Source: Methylopila sp. Yamaguchi
Lineage (GTDB): Bacteria > Pseudomonadota > Alphaproteobacteria > Rhizobiales > Methylopilaceae
Length of the DNA stretch: 64,000 nt
NCBI RefSeq assembly: GCF_002897035.1
Contig: NZ_BAUX01000002.1
Coordinates: 62,001 to 126,000 of the forward strand
Reading direction: 5' to 3'
Shown here: positions 9,640-17,772 of the stretch, piece after piece
Position numbering within the stretch: the stretch's first letter is position 1
Layout: each line of letters starts with the position of its first letter
Made by a program: the position numbers and the translations under genes
Notes under the pieces: model-generated
Seen by the model: the letters and a program-made list of their open reading frames with translations, nothing else
The model's database searches: none
What the model was told of the DNA's origin: nothing

Positions 9640-11091
9640 TCAGCGGCCGTCCGGGGTGCGCAGGCCGATCCACTTGTCGCGCACCTGGTCGTAGTGGACG
9701 TTCGGATCGTAGCGCGCGACCTGCAGGCCCAGGCGCTCAGCCGTCAGCCAGCCGACTGACGACAGCAGCGCGTAGGTCGCCACGACGCGGTCGCGCTGAG
9801 CGGTAATCAGCGACTGCCGTGCGTTCAGAAGGTCCTGCTGCGCGTTCAGCACGTCGAGCGTGGTGCGCTGGCCAACCTTGGCCTCCTCGCGCACCCCGTT
9901 CAACGCCGTCTGCGACGCCTCGATCTGGGCCTGCGCGGACTTGATCTGCGCCGTGGTGGCTTCGACCTGGCCCCAGGCGGAGACGACGGCTTGCCGCACC
10001 TGATCGCGCGACACGTCCGCCTCAAGCCGACGCTGCCCCGCCGTCTCCTTGGCCTGCCGGGCCTGCGAGTAGACGGTGCCGCCCTCGTAGATCGGGATCG
10101 TGAGCTGGCCGACGATGGACCCAGACGTCGTGTGGTTGATCGACGAACCCGGATCGTAGCGGCGCTGGAACGAGGCCTGCAGGTTGAGCGACGGCAGCAG
10201 GTTGCCCTCGACCACGCGGATGTCGAGGTTGGCAGCGTCGACGCCGTGCAACGCGGCGAGGATCGCCGGATGCTGCGCCTGGCTGAGGCCGATGGCCTGC
10301 GACAGCGACTTCGGCAGCAGGCGATCAATCGACTTCGCCGCTCGGGGCCGTGCGATGTCCTCGCCCACGACCTGACGGTAGGTGGCGCGGCTGGTGTTGA
10401 GCTGCGCCTCGGAGGCGCTGACCTCGGAGCGAGCGCCCTGCAACGCGGCCTCGGCCTGCGCCGTGTCGGTGCGCGTCACCTCGCCGACCTGGAAGCGCTC
10501 GCGCGCGGCGCGCAGCTCCTCTTCCAGCACCTGCACGTTGTTCTTGCGGACGTCGAGGATCGCGTAGTCCCGCAGCACGTCCATATAGGCCTGCGCGGCG
10601 TCGAACAGGATGTTCTGCTCGCTGTTCCGCAGGGTCTCGCGCGCGCCGAGGATGTTCGATTCGGCCCGGCGGACGGAGTTCTTGGTCTGGAAGCCGTTGA
10701 AGACGTTCTGCTCGACGGTGACGCCGGCGCCACGGGGATAGCTGTTCTCGATTAAATTGTAGCGCTCGCGAACTGGAGCTAAGCCGGCAGGGGTCTGTTC
10801 GAAGCTTGAATTTACACCCTTGGTCCGGTCGCGCTGAAATCCAGCGTCCACGGCTGCGCTGATCGTCGGCCGGTAGCCCGAGAGCGCCTGCGGCACCTGT
10901 TCGTCCGTGGCGCGCACCTGCGCGCGCTGCGCGTTCAGATTGGGATTGCCCTGATAGGCGCGCGCTAACGCGCCCTCAAGCGTCTGGGCCTGAGCGGACG
11001 TCCCCCCAAACGACAGCGCGGCCAGAACGGCCATCGCTGCGACGCCTAGCGCACGTCGCTGGCGGAGACGATACGAGTCGCTCGTCGACAT
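9640..11091 (-). CDS. tolC: TolC-family outer-membrane efflux protein
   Basis: 483 residues starting MSTSDSYRLRQRR; an upstream in-frame start at 11124 is less likely. The signal peptide ends at about AQAQ, followed by QTLEGALARAYQGNP, the standard start of mature TolC proteins. Two OEP repeats of coiled-coil/beta type are present, with characteristic NVFNGFQT and PIYEGGTVYSQ strands and the C-terminal RTTLDVLNAQQDLLNAR. TolC forms the trimeric exit duct for type I secretion and RND pumps. No pump or secretion partner is adjacent. Confidence 0.92.
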   Translation of the reverse strand: MSTSDSYRLRQRRALGVAAMAVLAALSFGGTSAQAQTLEGALARAYQGNPNLNAQRAQVRATDEQVPQALSGYRPTISAAVDAGFQRDRTKGVNSSFEQTPAGLAPVRERYNLIENSYPRGAGVTVEQNVFNGFQTKNSVRRAESNILGARETLRNSEQNILFDAAQAYMDVLRDYAILDVRKNNVQVLEEELRAARERFQVGEVTRTDTAQAEAALQGARSEVSASEAQLNTSRATYRQVVGEDIARPRAAKSIDRLLPKSLSQAIGLSQAQHPAILAALHGVDAANLDIRVVEGNLLPSLNLQASFQRRYDPGSSINHTTSGSIVGQLTIPIYEGGTVYSQARQAKETAGQRRLEADVSRDQVRQAVVSAWGQVEATTAQIKSAQAQIEASQTALNGVREEAKVGQRTTLDVLNAQQDLLNARQSLITAQRDRVVATYALLSSVGWLTAERLGLQVARYDPNVHYDQVRDKWIGLRTPDGR

Positions 11092-11275
11092 ATACTCACC
11101 GAATTTCGTGCGCAGCGGCGGCATGAGAATCCCGTCGCGCGTCGTGACGCGTCCCGGCGGCGATCCTACCGGCGCCGTCCCGCCATGGAAACGACCCAGG
11201 CGCGCCGTTAACCATTAAGTCACGACCTGTGACGCAGCGGCGCCACAGCGGCTCACGCGGAGGTGAAGTCCGCGC

Positions 11276-11920
11276 CTAGAGCGCGAACACATCCTCGGCC
11301 GCGAAGCCGGGGAGAACCGCGGCATGGGCGTCGAACGCCGGCGCCGCGCCGAGCTCCGAGCCGTTGCGGCGGAAGATGGTGGCCTTCGTCGGCCGCGTGC
11401 GGCCCGCCGGCGCGATGATGCGCCCGTGGGGCTTCAGCTGCGCGGCGAGAGCGCCGAGGCCGTCCTCCACCGCGCCCTCGATGAAGATGAGATCGTAGGG
11501 CGCGCCCGCGGGCGCGCCGGCCGGCAGCGGCCCCTCGACCAGCGTCACGCCGTCGACCGCAAGATTCGTCCGCGCTTCCGCCGCCAGGGCGGGATCGCTT
11601 TCGACCGCGGTCACCACGCCGACGAGCCGCGAAAGCACTGCGGCCGCATAGCCGAGCCCGGCGCCCACGACGAGCGCGGTTTCGCCCTCGCGCGGATCGG
11701 CGAGTTGGATGAGCTTGGCGAGCGTCATGGGGTCGAGCATCTCGCGGCCGCCGCCGAGCGGCGCGCGCGAATCGAGATAGGCGACGTCGCGCCGGCCGGC
11801 GGGCATGTAGTTCTCGCGCGGCGTCTCGGAGAAGGCGGCGATGACCCGCGGATCGGTCACGTCCGCGACACGGATCTGGCAATCGACCATGCCCTGCCTG
11901 AGGCGCGCGAAATCCGACAT
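11276..11920 (-). CDS. Protein-L-isoaspartate O-methyltransferase-like protein
   Basis: 214 residues starting MSDFARLRQGMVDCQIRVADVTD. It aligns with the Pcm family: REMLDPMTLAKLIQLADP precedes motif I (VVGAGLGYAAAVLSRLVG), followed by VVTAVESDPALA and DLIFIEGAV. Pcm methylates isoaspartyl residues using SAM. The SAM motif VGAGLG differs from the usual GTGSGY, and alphaproteobacteria often carry this branch upstream of tolC, where catalytic activity on isoaspartate is not established. I therefore leave out a gene symbol. Confidence 0.85.
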   Translation of the reverse strand: MSDFARLRQGMVDCQIRVADVTDPRVIAAFSETPRENYMPAGRRDVAYLDSRAPLGGGREMLDPMTLAKLIQLADPREGETALVVGAGLGYAAAVLSRLVGVVTAVESDPALAAEARTNLAVDGVTLVEGPLPAGAPAGAPYDLIFIEGAVEDGLGALAAQLKPHGRIIAPAGRTRPTKATIFRRNGSELGAAPAFDAHAAVLPGFAAEDVFAL

Positions 11921-12114
11921 GACGTCTCGTCTCCGAACGGTCCTGGCGCCGGGCCAGCCCCGCGCCGCGACGTCCTATCTGCGGCGCCGCGCCGCGTCAG
12001 GCAAGCGCGCCGCGTCATTCGCGTGTTGCGATGGCCCGACCTGCAGGCTATGGAGAGCCGCCGTTCCGCGAGCAGCATCCGCCGGGTCTCGAACCCCAGC
12101 CGCATCTCGCACGA

Positions 12115-12188
12115 GGCCACGTGGCGGAATGGTTACGCAGAGGACTGCAAATCCTTGTATCCCGGTTCGATTCCGGGCGTGGCCTCCA
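12115..12188 (+). tRNA. tRNA-Cys (GCA)
   Basis: A complete cloverleaf of 74 bases including an encoded CCA. The acceptor arms are GGCCACG (12115-12121) and CGTGGCC (12178-12184), with discriminator U as expected for Cys. The anticodon loop reads ACTGCAAAT with GCA as the anticodon, and the T-arm contains GGTTCGATTCC. It lies in the spacer between the Pcm-like gene and a lipoprotein gene. Confidence 0.97.
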
Positions 12189-12327
12189 CTTCTCAGCGGC
12201 GCATCCGCCACAGTCTGCTGATCTCTCGACGACTACGCAGTTTCACTGTCGTGCGAATCGGCTCCCGTCCGTCATCCACCTGATCGGCCGCCGCAGGTGC
12301 GCGGCCGTTTCGGGGGAATCGGTACTC

Positions 12328-12801
12328 ATGCGCTTCGTTCTCATCATCGCGGCCGCGGCATCGCTCGCGGGCTGCGCCAGCATCACGCGCGGCTCCACCA
12401 ACCAGGTCACGGTCACGACGGAGCCGGCGGGGGCCAGCGTCCGCACGTCGATGAACCACAGCTGCCCGTCCAGCCCCTGCACCTTCACGGTCGGACGCAA
12501 GGACGAGTTCATCGTGACGGCGTCGAAGCCGGGCTACCGCGAGGCCACGATGCCGGTGAAGACGCGGATCGCGGGCTCCGGCGCGGCGGGCTTCGCGGGC
12601 AACGTGCTCGTCGGCGGCGTCATCGGCATGGGCGTCGACGCAGCGACCGGCGCGACGCTCGAGCATTATCCCAATCCGATCGTGCTCGCTCTCCAGCCCG
12701 AGGCGCCCGCGTCCGCGCCCGGGCCGCGCCGCAAGAAGGCGCCCGCCTCCAGCCCCGCGTCCAAGCCCGTCGCGCAGGCGGAAACGAAGCCCGCGTCGTA
12801 A
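12328..12801 (+). CDS. Hypothetical lipoprotein with PEGA-like fold
   Basis: 157 residues beginning MRFVLIIAAAASLAGC, a type II signal peptide with lipobox LAGC. The following part (VTVTTEPAGASVRTS ... TVGRKDEFIVTASKPGYRE) looks like a PEGA-type beta domain, which is often surface-exposed. A glycine-rich GNVLVGGVIGMGVDAATGA stretch follows, and the tail is Pro/Ala/Lys rich (APGPRRKKAPASSPASKP), plausibly periplasm-spanning. The ATG at 12328 is the only start that gives the lipobox at the right distance. Function unknown; it sits alone between two tRNAs. Confidence 0.8.
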   Translation: MRFVLIIAAAASLAGCASITRGSTNQVTVTTEPAGASVRTSMNHSCPSSPCTFTVGRKDEFIVTASKPGYREATMPVKTRIAGSGAAGFAGNVLVGGVIGMGVDAATGATLEHYPNPIVLALQPEAPASAPGPRRKKAPASSPASKPVAQAETKPAS

Positions 12802-12884
12802 CTCCGTCGCGAAAGCGGCTTGGCGCCCGGTCGAATCTTCTGCTATAGGCGCGGCCTCCCGAGAGCGCGGCGCGCTTCTCGCGG

Positions 12885-12959
12885 TCCTCGGTAGCTCAGC
12901 GGTAGAGCCCTCGACTGTTAATCGAGTTGTCGCAGGTTCGAATCCTGCCCGAGGAGCCA
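12885..12959 (+). tRNA. tRNA-Asn (GTT)
   Basis: 75 bases with encoded CCA. The acceptor arms are TCCTCGG (12885-12891) and CCGAGGA (12949-12955), with discriminator G. The anticodon arm contains CTGTTAA with anticodon GTT, and the T-arm has GGTTCGAATCC. A strong hairpin terminator follows at 12993. Confidence 0.97.
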
Positions 12960-12992
12960 GTTTCAGGCCAGGCGACTGGTCCGCTTCGATCC

Positions 12993-13028
12993 AAACATCC
13001 CCGGACGCCCGCGCGTCCGGGGATGTTT
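12993..13028. terminator. Bidirectional hairpin terminator between tRNA-Asn and XRE gene
   Basis: A perfect 16-bp stem AAACATCCCCGGACGC / GCGTCCGGGGATGTTT with a 4-base loop. The outer A/T pairs provide a short T-run on both strands. It lies 34 bases after the tRNA and 12 bases from the stop of the convergent regulator gene, so it can stop transcription from both sides. Confidence 0.85.
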
Positions 13029-13039
13029 GCGTTTAGGGC

Positions 13040-13801
13040 TCACCGGAACAGCGCGAAGCCCTCGCCCTTCACCCGGTCGAGCCGTTCGCGGCAGGCGGCG
13101 TAGGCCGCGTCGCCGGAGCGCACGCGGCCGAGCGGGGCCGCGCTCCAGTCCGTCTCCCGCACGAAGGCGATGGGCGCCGCGATCGGCGTGAGCTGGGAGC
13201 CGGGGCCTGCGAGCAGCGTCGACAGCACGCCGTACATCGCGCCGTCGATGGTGGGCCGGCCCACCGTGATCAGCCGGTGCTGCCCGTGGCGGTTGGTGAC
13301 GAGGTAGAGGTGGCCGGACTGGTGCGGGGCCGCCACCTCGCCGGACTGCGAATAGGGCGCGTCGAGCCGCTCCCGCTCTACGAACACGAGACGGCTGGCG
13401 TCGTCGCTCCAGAGGATGTCGGTGCGGTAGGCGTAGACGGCGTGGGCGTCTCCGAAGGAGGGGCGCAGCGTGAGGTAGGCGCCCTCGAGCCAGCGCACGG
13501 CAGGGCGGGAGTAGGCGCCCAGCGAGTCGGGCGCGGAGGCTTCGCTCCGGGCGGCGGCGGACGGCGCCGGACCCTCGCGCAGCCGCAAGCCGAGCGCGTC
13601 CTCGATCCGGATAACGCTCGCGAGCGTAAAGGGCCGGCGGCCGGACAGCGCCTTCTCGAGCGTCGAGATGCTGATGCGGGCGAGGTCGGCGAGCCCCTGC
13701 CGGGACATCCGCCGCAGCGCCAGCTCCTCGCGTACGCGGAGCGCCAGCGCCTGGGCCGCCGCGCCCGCGATCTCCCTGTCCGCCCCCGGCGTCCCGTCCA
13801 T
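13040..13801 (-). CDS. XRE-family transcriptional regulator
   Basis: 253 residues from MDGTPGADREIAG; an alternative in-frame start at 13831 adds ten residues. An N-terminal helix-turn-helix of the Cro/CI type spans roughly residues 20-80 (ELALRRMSRQGLADLARISISTLEKALSGRRPF). The remaining ~170 residues have no recognised name but look like a compact alpha/beta domain (LEGAYLTLRPSFGD ... VYAYRTDILWSDD ... HLYLVTNRHGQHRLITVGRP), possibly a ligand sensor. It is divergent from the sortase-substrate gene at 13978, which it might control. Confidence 0.8.
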   Translation of the reverse strand: MDGTPGADREIAGAAAQALALRVREELALRRMSRQGLADLARISISTLEKALSGRRPFTLASVIRIEDALGLRLREGPAPSAAARSEASAPDSLGAYSRPAVRWLEGAYLTLRPSFGDAHAVYAYRTDILWSDDASRLVFVERERLDAPYSQSGEVAAPHQSGHLYLVTNRHGQHRLITVGRPTIDGAMYGVLSTLLAGPGSQLTPIAAPIAFVRETDWSAAPLGRVRSGDAAYAACRERLDRVKGEGFALFR

Positions 13802-13977
13802 ATCCGCACCGTTCCGCACAAAACCGCACACGCCGCGACAGTGCCGCGCCGCCGTCCGCCGGACAAGGCGGAGCGCGCCGGAAGCTTGCCGATCATCACG
13901 CTCGTGCGGCGCAGGTCCTCCGGGCCACGACGGAGGGGCGGCCGATCGGGCCGCGATCCTCCTGTGGAGCGCCTGCG

Positions 13978-16239
13978 ATGACCCTCCCCTGCTATCCCTT
14001 CACCTCGTCCGGCGCCGCTCGCCGGCAAGCCGCGGACCGGACCCCGCCGCTGCGGCTCGACCAGGGCCGCGGGTCCGTCCGGCGCTTCCTGATCGCGCTG
14101 GCGACGCTGTTCGTGGTGCTCGCCTCGAGCTTCTGCGGCCTGCTCGCCATGGCCGCCGCCGGCCGTGCGGCGGAGAGCGCGGTCGTCACGCCGGCGACGG
14201 CTCGGGCCGGCGCGCTGCTGCTGAAGGGCGCGACGCCCGGCGCCTATGTCGAAGCGCCCGCGGTGCGCGCGGACTACGACGTGACGGTCAGCGGCCCGAC
14301 CCAGCGCACGCGGGTGACGCAGGCCTTCGTCAACCCCGGCTCGGGCTGGATCGAGGGCGTCTACGTCTTCCCGCTGCCGGAGAACGGCGCGGTGGACGCC
14401 ATGCGGATGGTCGTCGGCGGCCGCGTGGTCGTGGCGGAGGTCAGGGAGCGGGCCGCGGCCAAGGCCATCTACGAGCAGGCCAAGCGCTCCGGCCAGGCCG
14501 CCGCGCTGACCGAGCAGGAGCGGCCGAACATGTTCACCAACTCGGTTGCGAACATCGGGCCGGGCGAGACGGTGGTGGTGCAGATCGAGTACCAGGCGCC
14601 GGTGCGCCGCGACGGCGACGTGTCCTCGCTGCGCATCCCCCTGGTCGTCGCGCCGCGTTACGCGCCCGCAGCGGCCGGGTTTGAGACCGTGTCCGACGGA
14701 TCCCCGTCCAAGACGGCGCGCGGCGGCGATCCCGTTCCGGACCGCGACCGCGTCACGCCGCCCGTGCGCGACCCCGCGACCTCGACGCCCACGAATCCGG
14801 TGACGATTACCGTGCGGCTTCAGGCGGGCTTTCCCGTCGCGACGATCGAGAGCGCGCACCATGCCGTGCGGACCGAGGCGCCCTCCCCCGACCGGCGCTT
14901 GGTGACGCTGGCCGGTCCGGTCGCCGCCGACCGCGACTTCGAGCTGAGCTGGACGGCGGCGCCCGCGACGGCGCCCTCGGTCGGCCTGTTCCGCGAGCGC
15001 GTCGGCGACGCCGACTACCTGCTGGCCTACGTCACGCCCCCGGCGGCGAAGGCTGCGCCGGTCGAGACGCCGCGCGAGGCGGTGTTCGTCATCGACAACT
15101 CCGGCTCCATGAGCGGCCCGTCGATGGCGCAGGCGAAGGCCAGCCTCGCCTTCGCCCTTGGCCGCCTGAAGCCGGCCGACCGGTTCAACGTGATCCGCTT
15201 CGACGACACCATGGACACGCTGTTCGCCGACGCGCTGCCCGCGACCGAGGCCAACGTGGCGCGAGCGCTCCGCTTCGTAGACGCGCTGCAGGCCCAGGGC
15301 GGCACGGAGATGCTGCCGGCGCTCAGAGCCGCGCTGAACGATCCCCGGCCGGCCGACGAGCGCTTCCTGCGCCAGATCGTGTTCCTGACGGACGGCGCGG
15401 TCGCCGACGAGCAGCGCATGTTCGACGCCATCGCCTCGAGCCGCGGCCGCAGCCGGCTGTTCATGGTCGGCATCGGCTCGGCCCCCAACAGCCACCTGAT
15501 GAGCCGCGCCGCGGAGCTTGGCCGCGGGACCTTCACCCACATCGGCTCGTCCGCGCAGGTCGAGGACAACATGCGGGCCCTGTTCGGAAAGCTGGAGAGC
15601 CCGGCGGTCACCAACCTCTCGCTCACGATCCCCGGCGGCGCAGCCGACGTGACGCCGGCGATCCTCCCGGACGTCTACCGCGGCGAGCCTCTCGTGATGG
15701 CGTTGCGCCTGCCGCGCGCCGAGGGCGCGATGGAGATCCGCGGGGCGATCGGCGGCCAGCCGTGGCGGGAGACGCTGAACCTTGCGGACGCCGCGCCGGG
15801 CGCGGGCGTCTCCAAGCTCTGGGCTCGGCGGAAGATCGACGACGCCGAGGTCGCGCGGACCACGGCCGCGCTGACGCCGGACAAGGCCGACGCCGCCATC
15901 CTGCGGCTCGCGTTGGAGCACCATCTCGTCACCCGTCTCACGAGCCTTGTGGCCGTGGACGCCGCTCCGCGCCGGGCCGCCGACGCGCTGCTCGACCGCG
16001 CCGACGTGCCCCTCAACCTGCCGGCCGGCTGGGACTTCGAGAAGGTGTTTGGTCCCCGCGCGCCGGCAGCCCCCATGCGCCGCGCCGATCTCGTGGAACC
16101 CGTCGCCGTCGCCGCCGCGCAGGAGGTCTCCCTACCGCAGACCGCGACCGACGCGGAGCTGCGCCTGCTCGCGGGCCTCGGGCTGCTGGGCGTCGCCCTT
16201 CTGGCCGCGGTCGCCCGCCGGCGGGAGCGAGGCGCGTGA
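13978..16239 (+). CDS. Marine proteobacterial sortase target protein (VIT + VWA domains)
   Basis: 753 residues. A long N-terminal leader precedes a hydrophobic segment at about 36-58. A VIT domain follows (VTQAFVNPGSGWIEGVYVFPLPENGAVD, with PNMFTNSVANIGPGE), then a von Willebrand A domain with MIDAS DxSGSMSG near 373-380 and TDGAVADE. The C-terminus is a sortase sorting signal: LPQTA followed by a hydrophobic helix and the basic tail ARRRERGA. The adjacent overlapping sortase is its expected processing enzyme. In proteobacteria such proteins are thought to be displayed at the cell surface or periplasm; the ligand is unknown. The start codon has a GGAG 8 bases upstream. Confidence 0.9.
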   Translation: MTLPCYPFTSSGAARRQAADRTPPLRLDQGRGSVRRFLIALATLFVVLASSFCGLLAMAAAGRAAESAVVTPATARAGALLLKGATPGAYVEAPAVRADYDVTVSGPTQRTRVTQAFVNPGSGWIEGVYVFPLPENGAVDAMRMVVGGRVVVAEVRERAAAKAIYEQAKRSGQAAALTEQERPNMFTNSVANIGPGETVVVQIEYQAPVRRDGDVSSLRIPLVVAPRYAPAAAGFETVSDGSPSKTARGGDPVPDRDRVTPPVRDPATSTPTNPVTITVRLQAGFPVATIESAHHAVRTEAPSPDRRLVTLAGPVAADRDFELSWTAAPATAPSVGLFRERVGDADYLLAYVTPPAAKAAPVETPREAVFVIDNSGSMSGPSMAQAKASLAFALGRLKPADRFNVIRFDDTMDTLFADALPATEANVARALRFVDALQAQGGTEMLPALRAALNDPRPADERFLRQIVFLTDGAVADEQRMFDAIASSRGRSRLFMVGIGSAPNSHLMSRAAELGRGTFTHIGSSAQVEDNMRALFGKLESPAVTNLSLTIPGGAADVTPAILPDVYRGEPLVMALRLPRAEGAMEIRGAIGGQPWRETLNLADAAPGAGVSKLWARRKIDDAEVARTTAALTPDKADAAILRLALEHHLVTRLTSLVAVDAAPRRAADALLDRADVPLNLPAGWDFEKVFGPRAPAAPMRRADLVEPVAVAAAQEVSLPQTATDAELRLLAGLGLLGVALLAAVARRRERGA

Positions 16240-16847
16240 CCCGGCGGCTTTCGCTCAGGACGGCGCTCGTCGCCGTCCTGACGCTCGCAGGCCTGACGCT
16301 CGCGGCGCAGGGCCTGTGGATCCCGGCGAAGGCGGCGCTGGCGCAGCTCCTGCTCGACCGCGCCTTCGCCCGCACGCTGAGCGAAGGCCGGCCGGAAAAG
16401 GCATGGGGCTGGGCGGACACCTGGCCGGTCGCGCGCATCTCCGTCCCGCGACTCGGCCGCAGCACTGTGGCGCTGTCCGGCGTGAGCGGCGAGGCGCTGG
16501 CGTTCGGTCCGGGCTGGGCGCCTGGCACGCCCGAAGCCGGCGACGACGGCGTCGCCGTCTACGCCGCCCACCGCGACACGCATTTTGCCTTTCTCGCCGA
16601 TCTCGTGGTCGGCGACCTCATCGAGGTGACGCGGCGCGACGGCCGGACGGCGCGGTTCCGGATGACGGGCGCTCGCGTCGCATCGTGGGACCGATCCGGG
16701 ATTGACCCGAACGCCGCCGGCCGCGGGCTGGCGCTGGCGACCTGCTGGCCCTTCGGCGCGCGCGTCTCGGGGCCTCTGCGCTACGTCGTCGAGGCGACGG
16801 AGATAGAGGACGCCCCGGTCACGGCCTCGGCGGAACGCCGTCCTTGA
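16236..16847 (+). CDS. Class GN (Gram-negative) sortase
   Basis: 203 residues with a GTG start that overlaps the substrate stop (GTGA). One N-terminal membrane segment (about 8-28) anchors a periplasmic sortase domain. The catalytic triad is visible: His112 in YAAHRDTHF, Cys170 in ALATCWPF and Arg182 in PLRYVV. Sortases cleave after Thr in LPXTG-like signals and transfer the protein to an amine. The neighbour ends in LPQTA, so this is a dedicated one-enzyme, one-substrate pair. The last 29 bases overlap the convergent gene at 16819. Confidence 0.9.
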   Translation: MTRRLSLRTALVAVLTLAGLTLAAQGLWIPAKAALAQLLLDRAFARTLSEGRPEKAWGWADTWPVARISVPRLGRSTVALSGVSGEALAFGPGWAPGTPEAGDDGVAVYAAHRDTHFAFLADLVVGDLIEVTRRDGRTARFRMTGARVASWDRSGIDPNAAGRGLALATCWPFGARVSGPLRYVVEATEIEDAPVTASAERRP

Positions 16848-17616
16848 GCGCCGCTACGATCGCCGCGAGGCCGTCCGTGAGCGCCGCGGGACCCGGCTGG
16901 AGGATCAGCGGCGGTTTGATCTCGAAGACGCGGCCGTCGCGCACCGCGGGAATCGCGTCCCAGCCAAGTCGCGCGCGGATCTTCGCGGGCGAGACCTTCT
17001 TCCCGCACCACGAGGCGAGGATCACGTCCGGCGCGGCGGCGATCACCGCCTCGGACGAGACGATCCGGTCCTTCGCCGCGGCGTTGCGCGCGAGAGCTGC
17101 GAAGACGTCGTCGCCGCCGGCCACCTCCACCAGTTCGGACACCCAGCCGATGCCGCTGATCATCGGCTCGTCCCACTCCTCGAAATAGACCTTTGGCCGC
17201 GCCCTCCCCGCGACTTGCGCCCGCCGGGCCGCGAGGTCCGCGGCGTAGCCCTCCGCAAGACGCTCGGCCCTCTCCCCCGCCCCGACGAGCGCGCCGACGC
17301 AGCGGATCATCGCGAGGACGCCCGCGACGTCCCTGTGGTTGAAGCCATGGACGGCGACGCCCGCCCGCAGGAGCTCCGCCACGATCTCGGCCTGCAGGTC
17401 CGAGAACGCGAACACGAGGTCCGGCGCGAGCGCGAGGATCTTGGGGATGTCGGCGGAGGTGAAGGCCGAGACGCGCGGCTTCTCGCGCCGCACCTGCGGA
17501 GGGCGGACGGCGTAGCCGGAGACCCCGACGATCCGCCTGTCCTCGCCAAGGAGGTACAGCGTCTCCACCGTTTCCTCGGTCAGGCATACGATCCGCTCGG
17601 GGGGAAAGCAGCGCAT
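16819..17616 (-). CDS. Cobalamin-binding / BtuF-like periplasmic-binding-fold protein
   Basis: 265 residues resembling the BtuF/FecB helical-backbone binding fold: ERIVCLTEETVETLYLLGEDRRIVGVSGYA, then SADIPKILALAPDLVFAFSDLQAEIVAELLRAG and a C-terminal IPAVRDGRVFEI. Unlike true periplasmic receptors, it has no signal peptide from this start (MRCFPPERIVCL) and no adjacent permease or ATPase. Many proteobacteria carry such a lone cytosolic version, often next to photolyase genes as here; its role is not established. The photolyase is divergent, 157 bases away. Confidence 0.8.
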   Translation of the reverse strand: MRCFPPERIVCLTEETVETLYLLGEDRRIVGVSGYAVRPPQVRREKPRVSAFTSADIPKILALAPDLVFAFSDLQAEIVAELLRAGVAVHGFNHRDVAGVLAMIRCVGALVGAGERAERLAEGYAADLAARRAQVAGRARPKVYFEEWDEPMISGIGWVSELVEVAGGDDVFAALARNAAAKDRIVSSEAVIAAAPDVILASWCGKKVSPAKIRARLGWDAIPAVRDGRVFEIKPPLILQPGPAALTDGLAAIVAALKDGVPPRP

Positions 17617-17708
17617 CTCGTCGCCTCTTCAGGTTCGCGGCGCCTTGGGACGTGGGGCCAGACCTAGCGGAGCCGCCATGACGGGACCAGCGCGGGCCTG
17701 CCGCCGAC

Positions 17709-17738
17709 TGATCCGTCGCCCGGCCGCAGCCGTAGGCT
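17709..17738 (+). promoter_or_regulatory. Candidate ECF sigma-E-type promoter of the photolyase operon
   Basis: TGATCC (17709-17714), an 18-base spacer, then TAGGCT (17733-17738), 34 bases before the photolyase ATG. From memory, Rhodobacter RpoE promoters read about TGATCC-N18-TAAGA; the -35 match is exact and the spacer length is right. A similar element with the same spacing lies before the chrR-like gene. Not verified experimentally. Confidence 0.6.
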
Positions 17739-17772
17739 TGGAAGATCCCCCTCGTCCCCGCCCGCGAGTCCG

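Noticed and set aside
13378-15924. An 848-codon minus-strand frame opposite the sortase substrate
   Set aside because: It overlaps two well-supported genes on both strands and has low-complexity composition.
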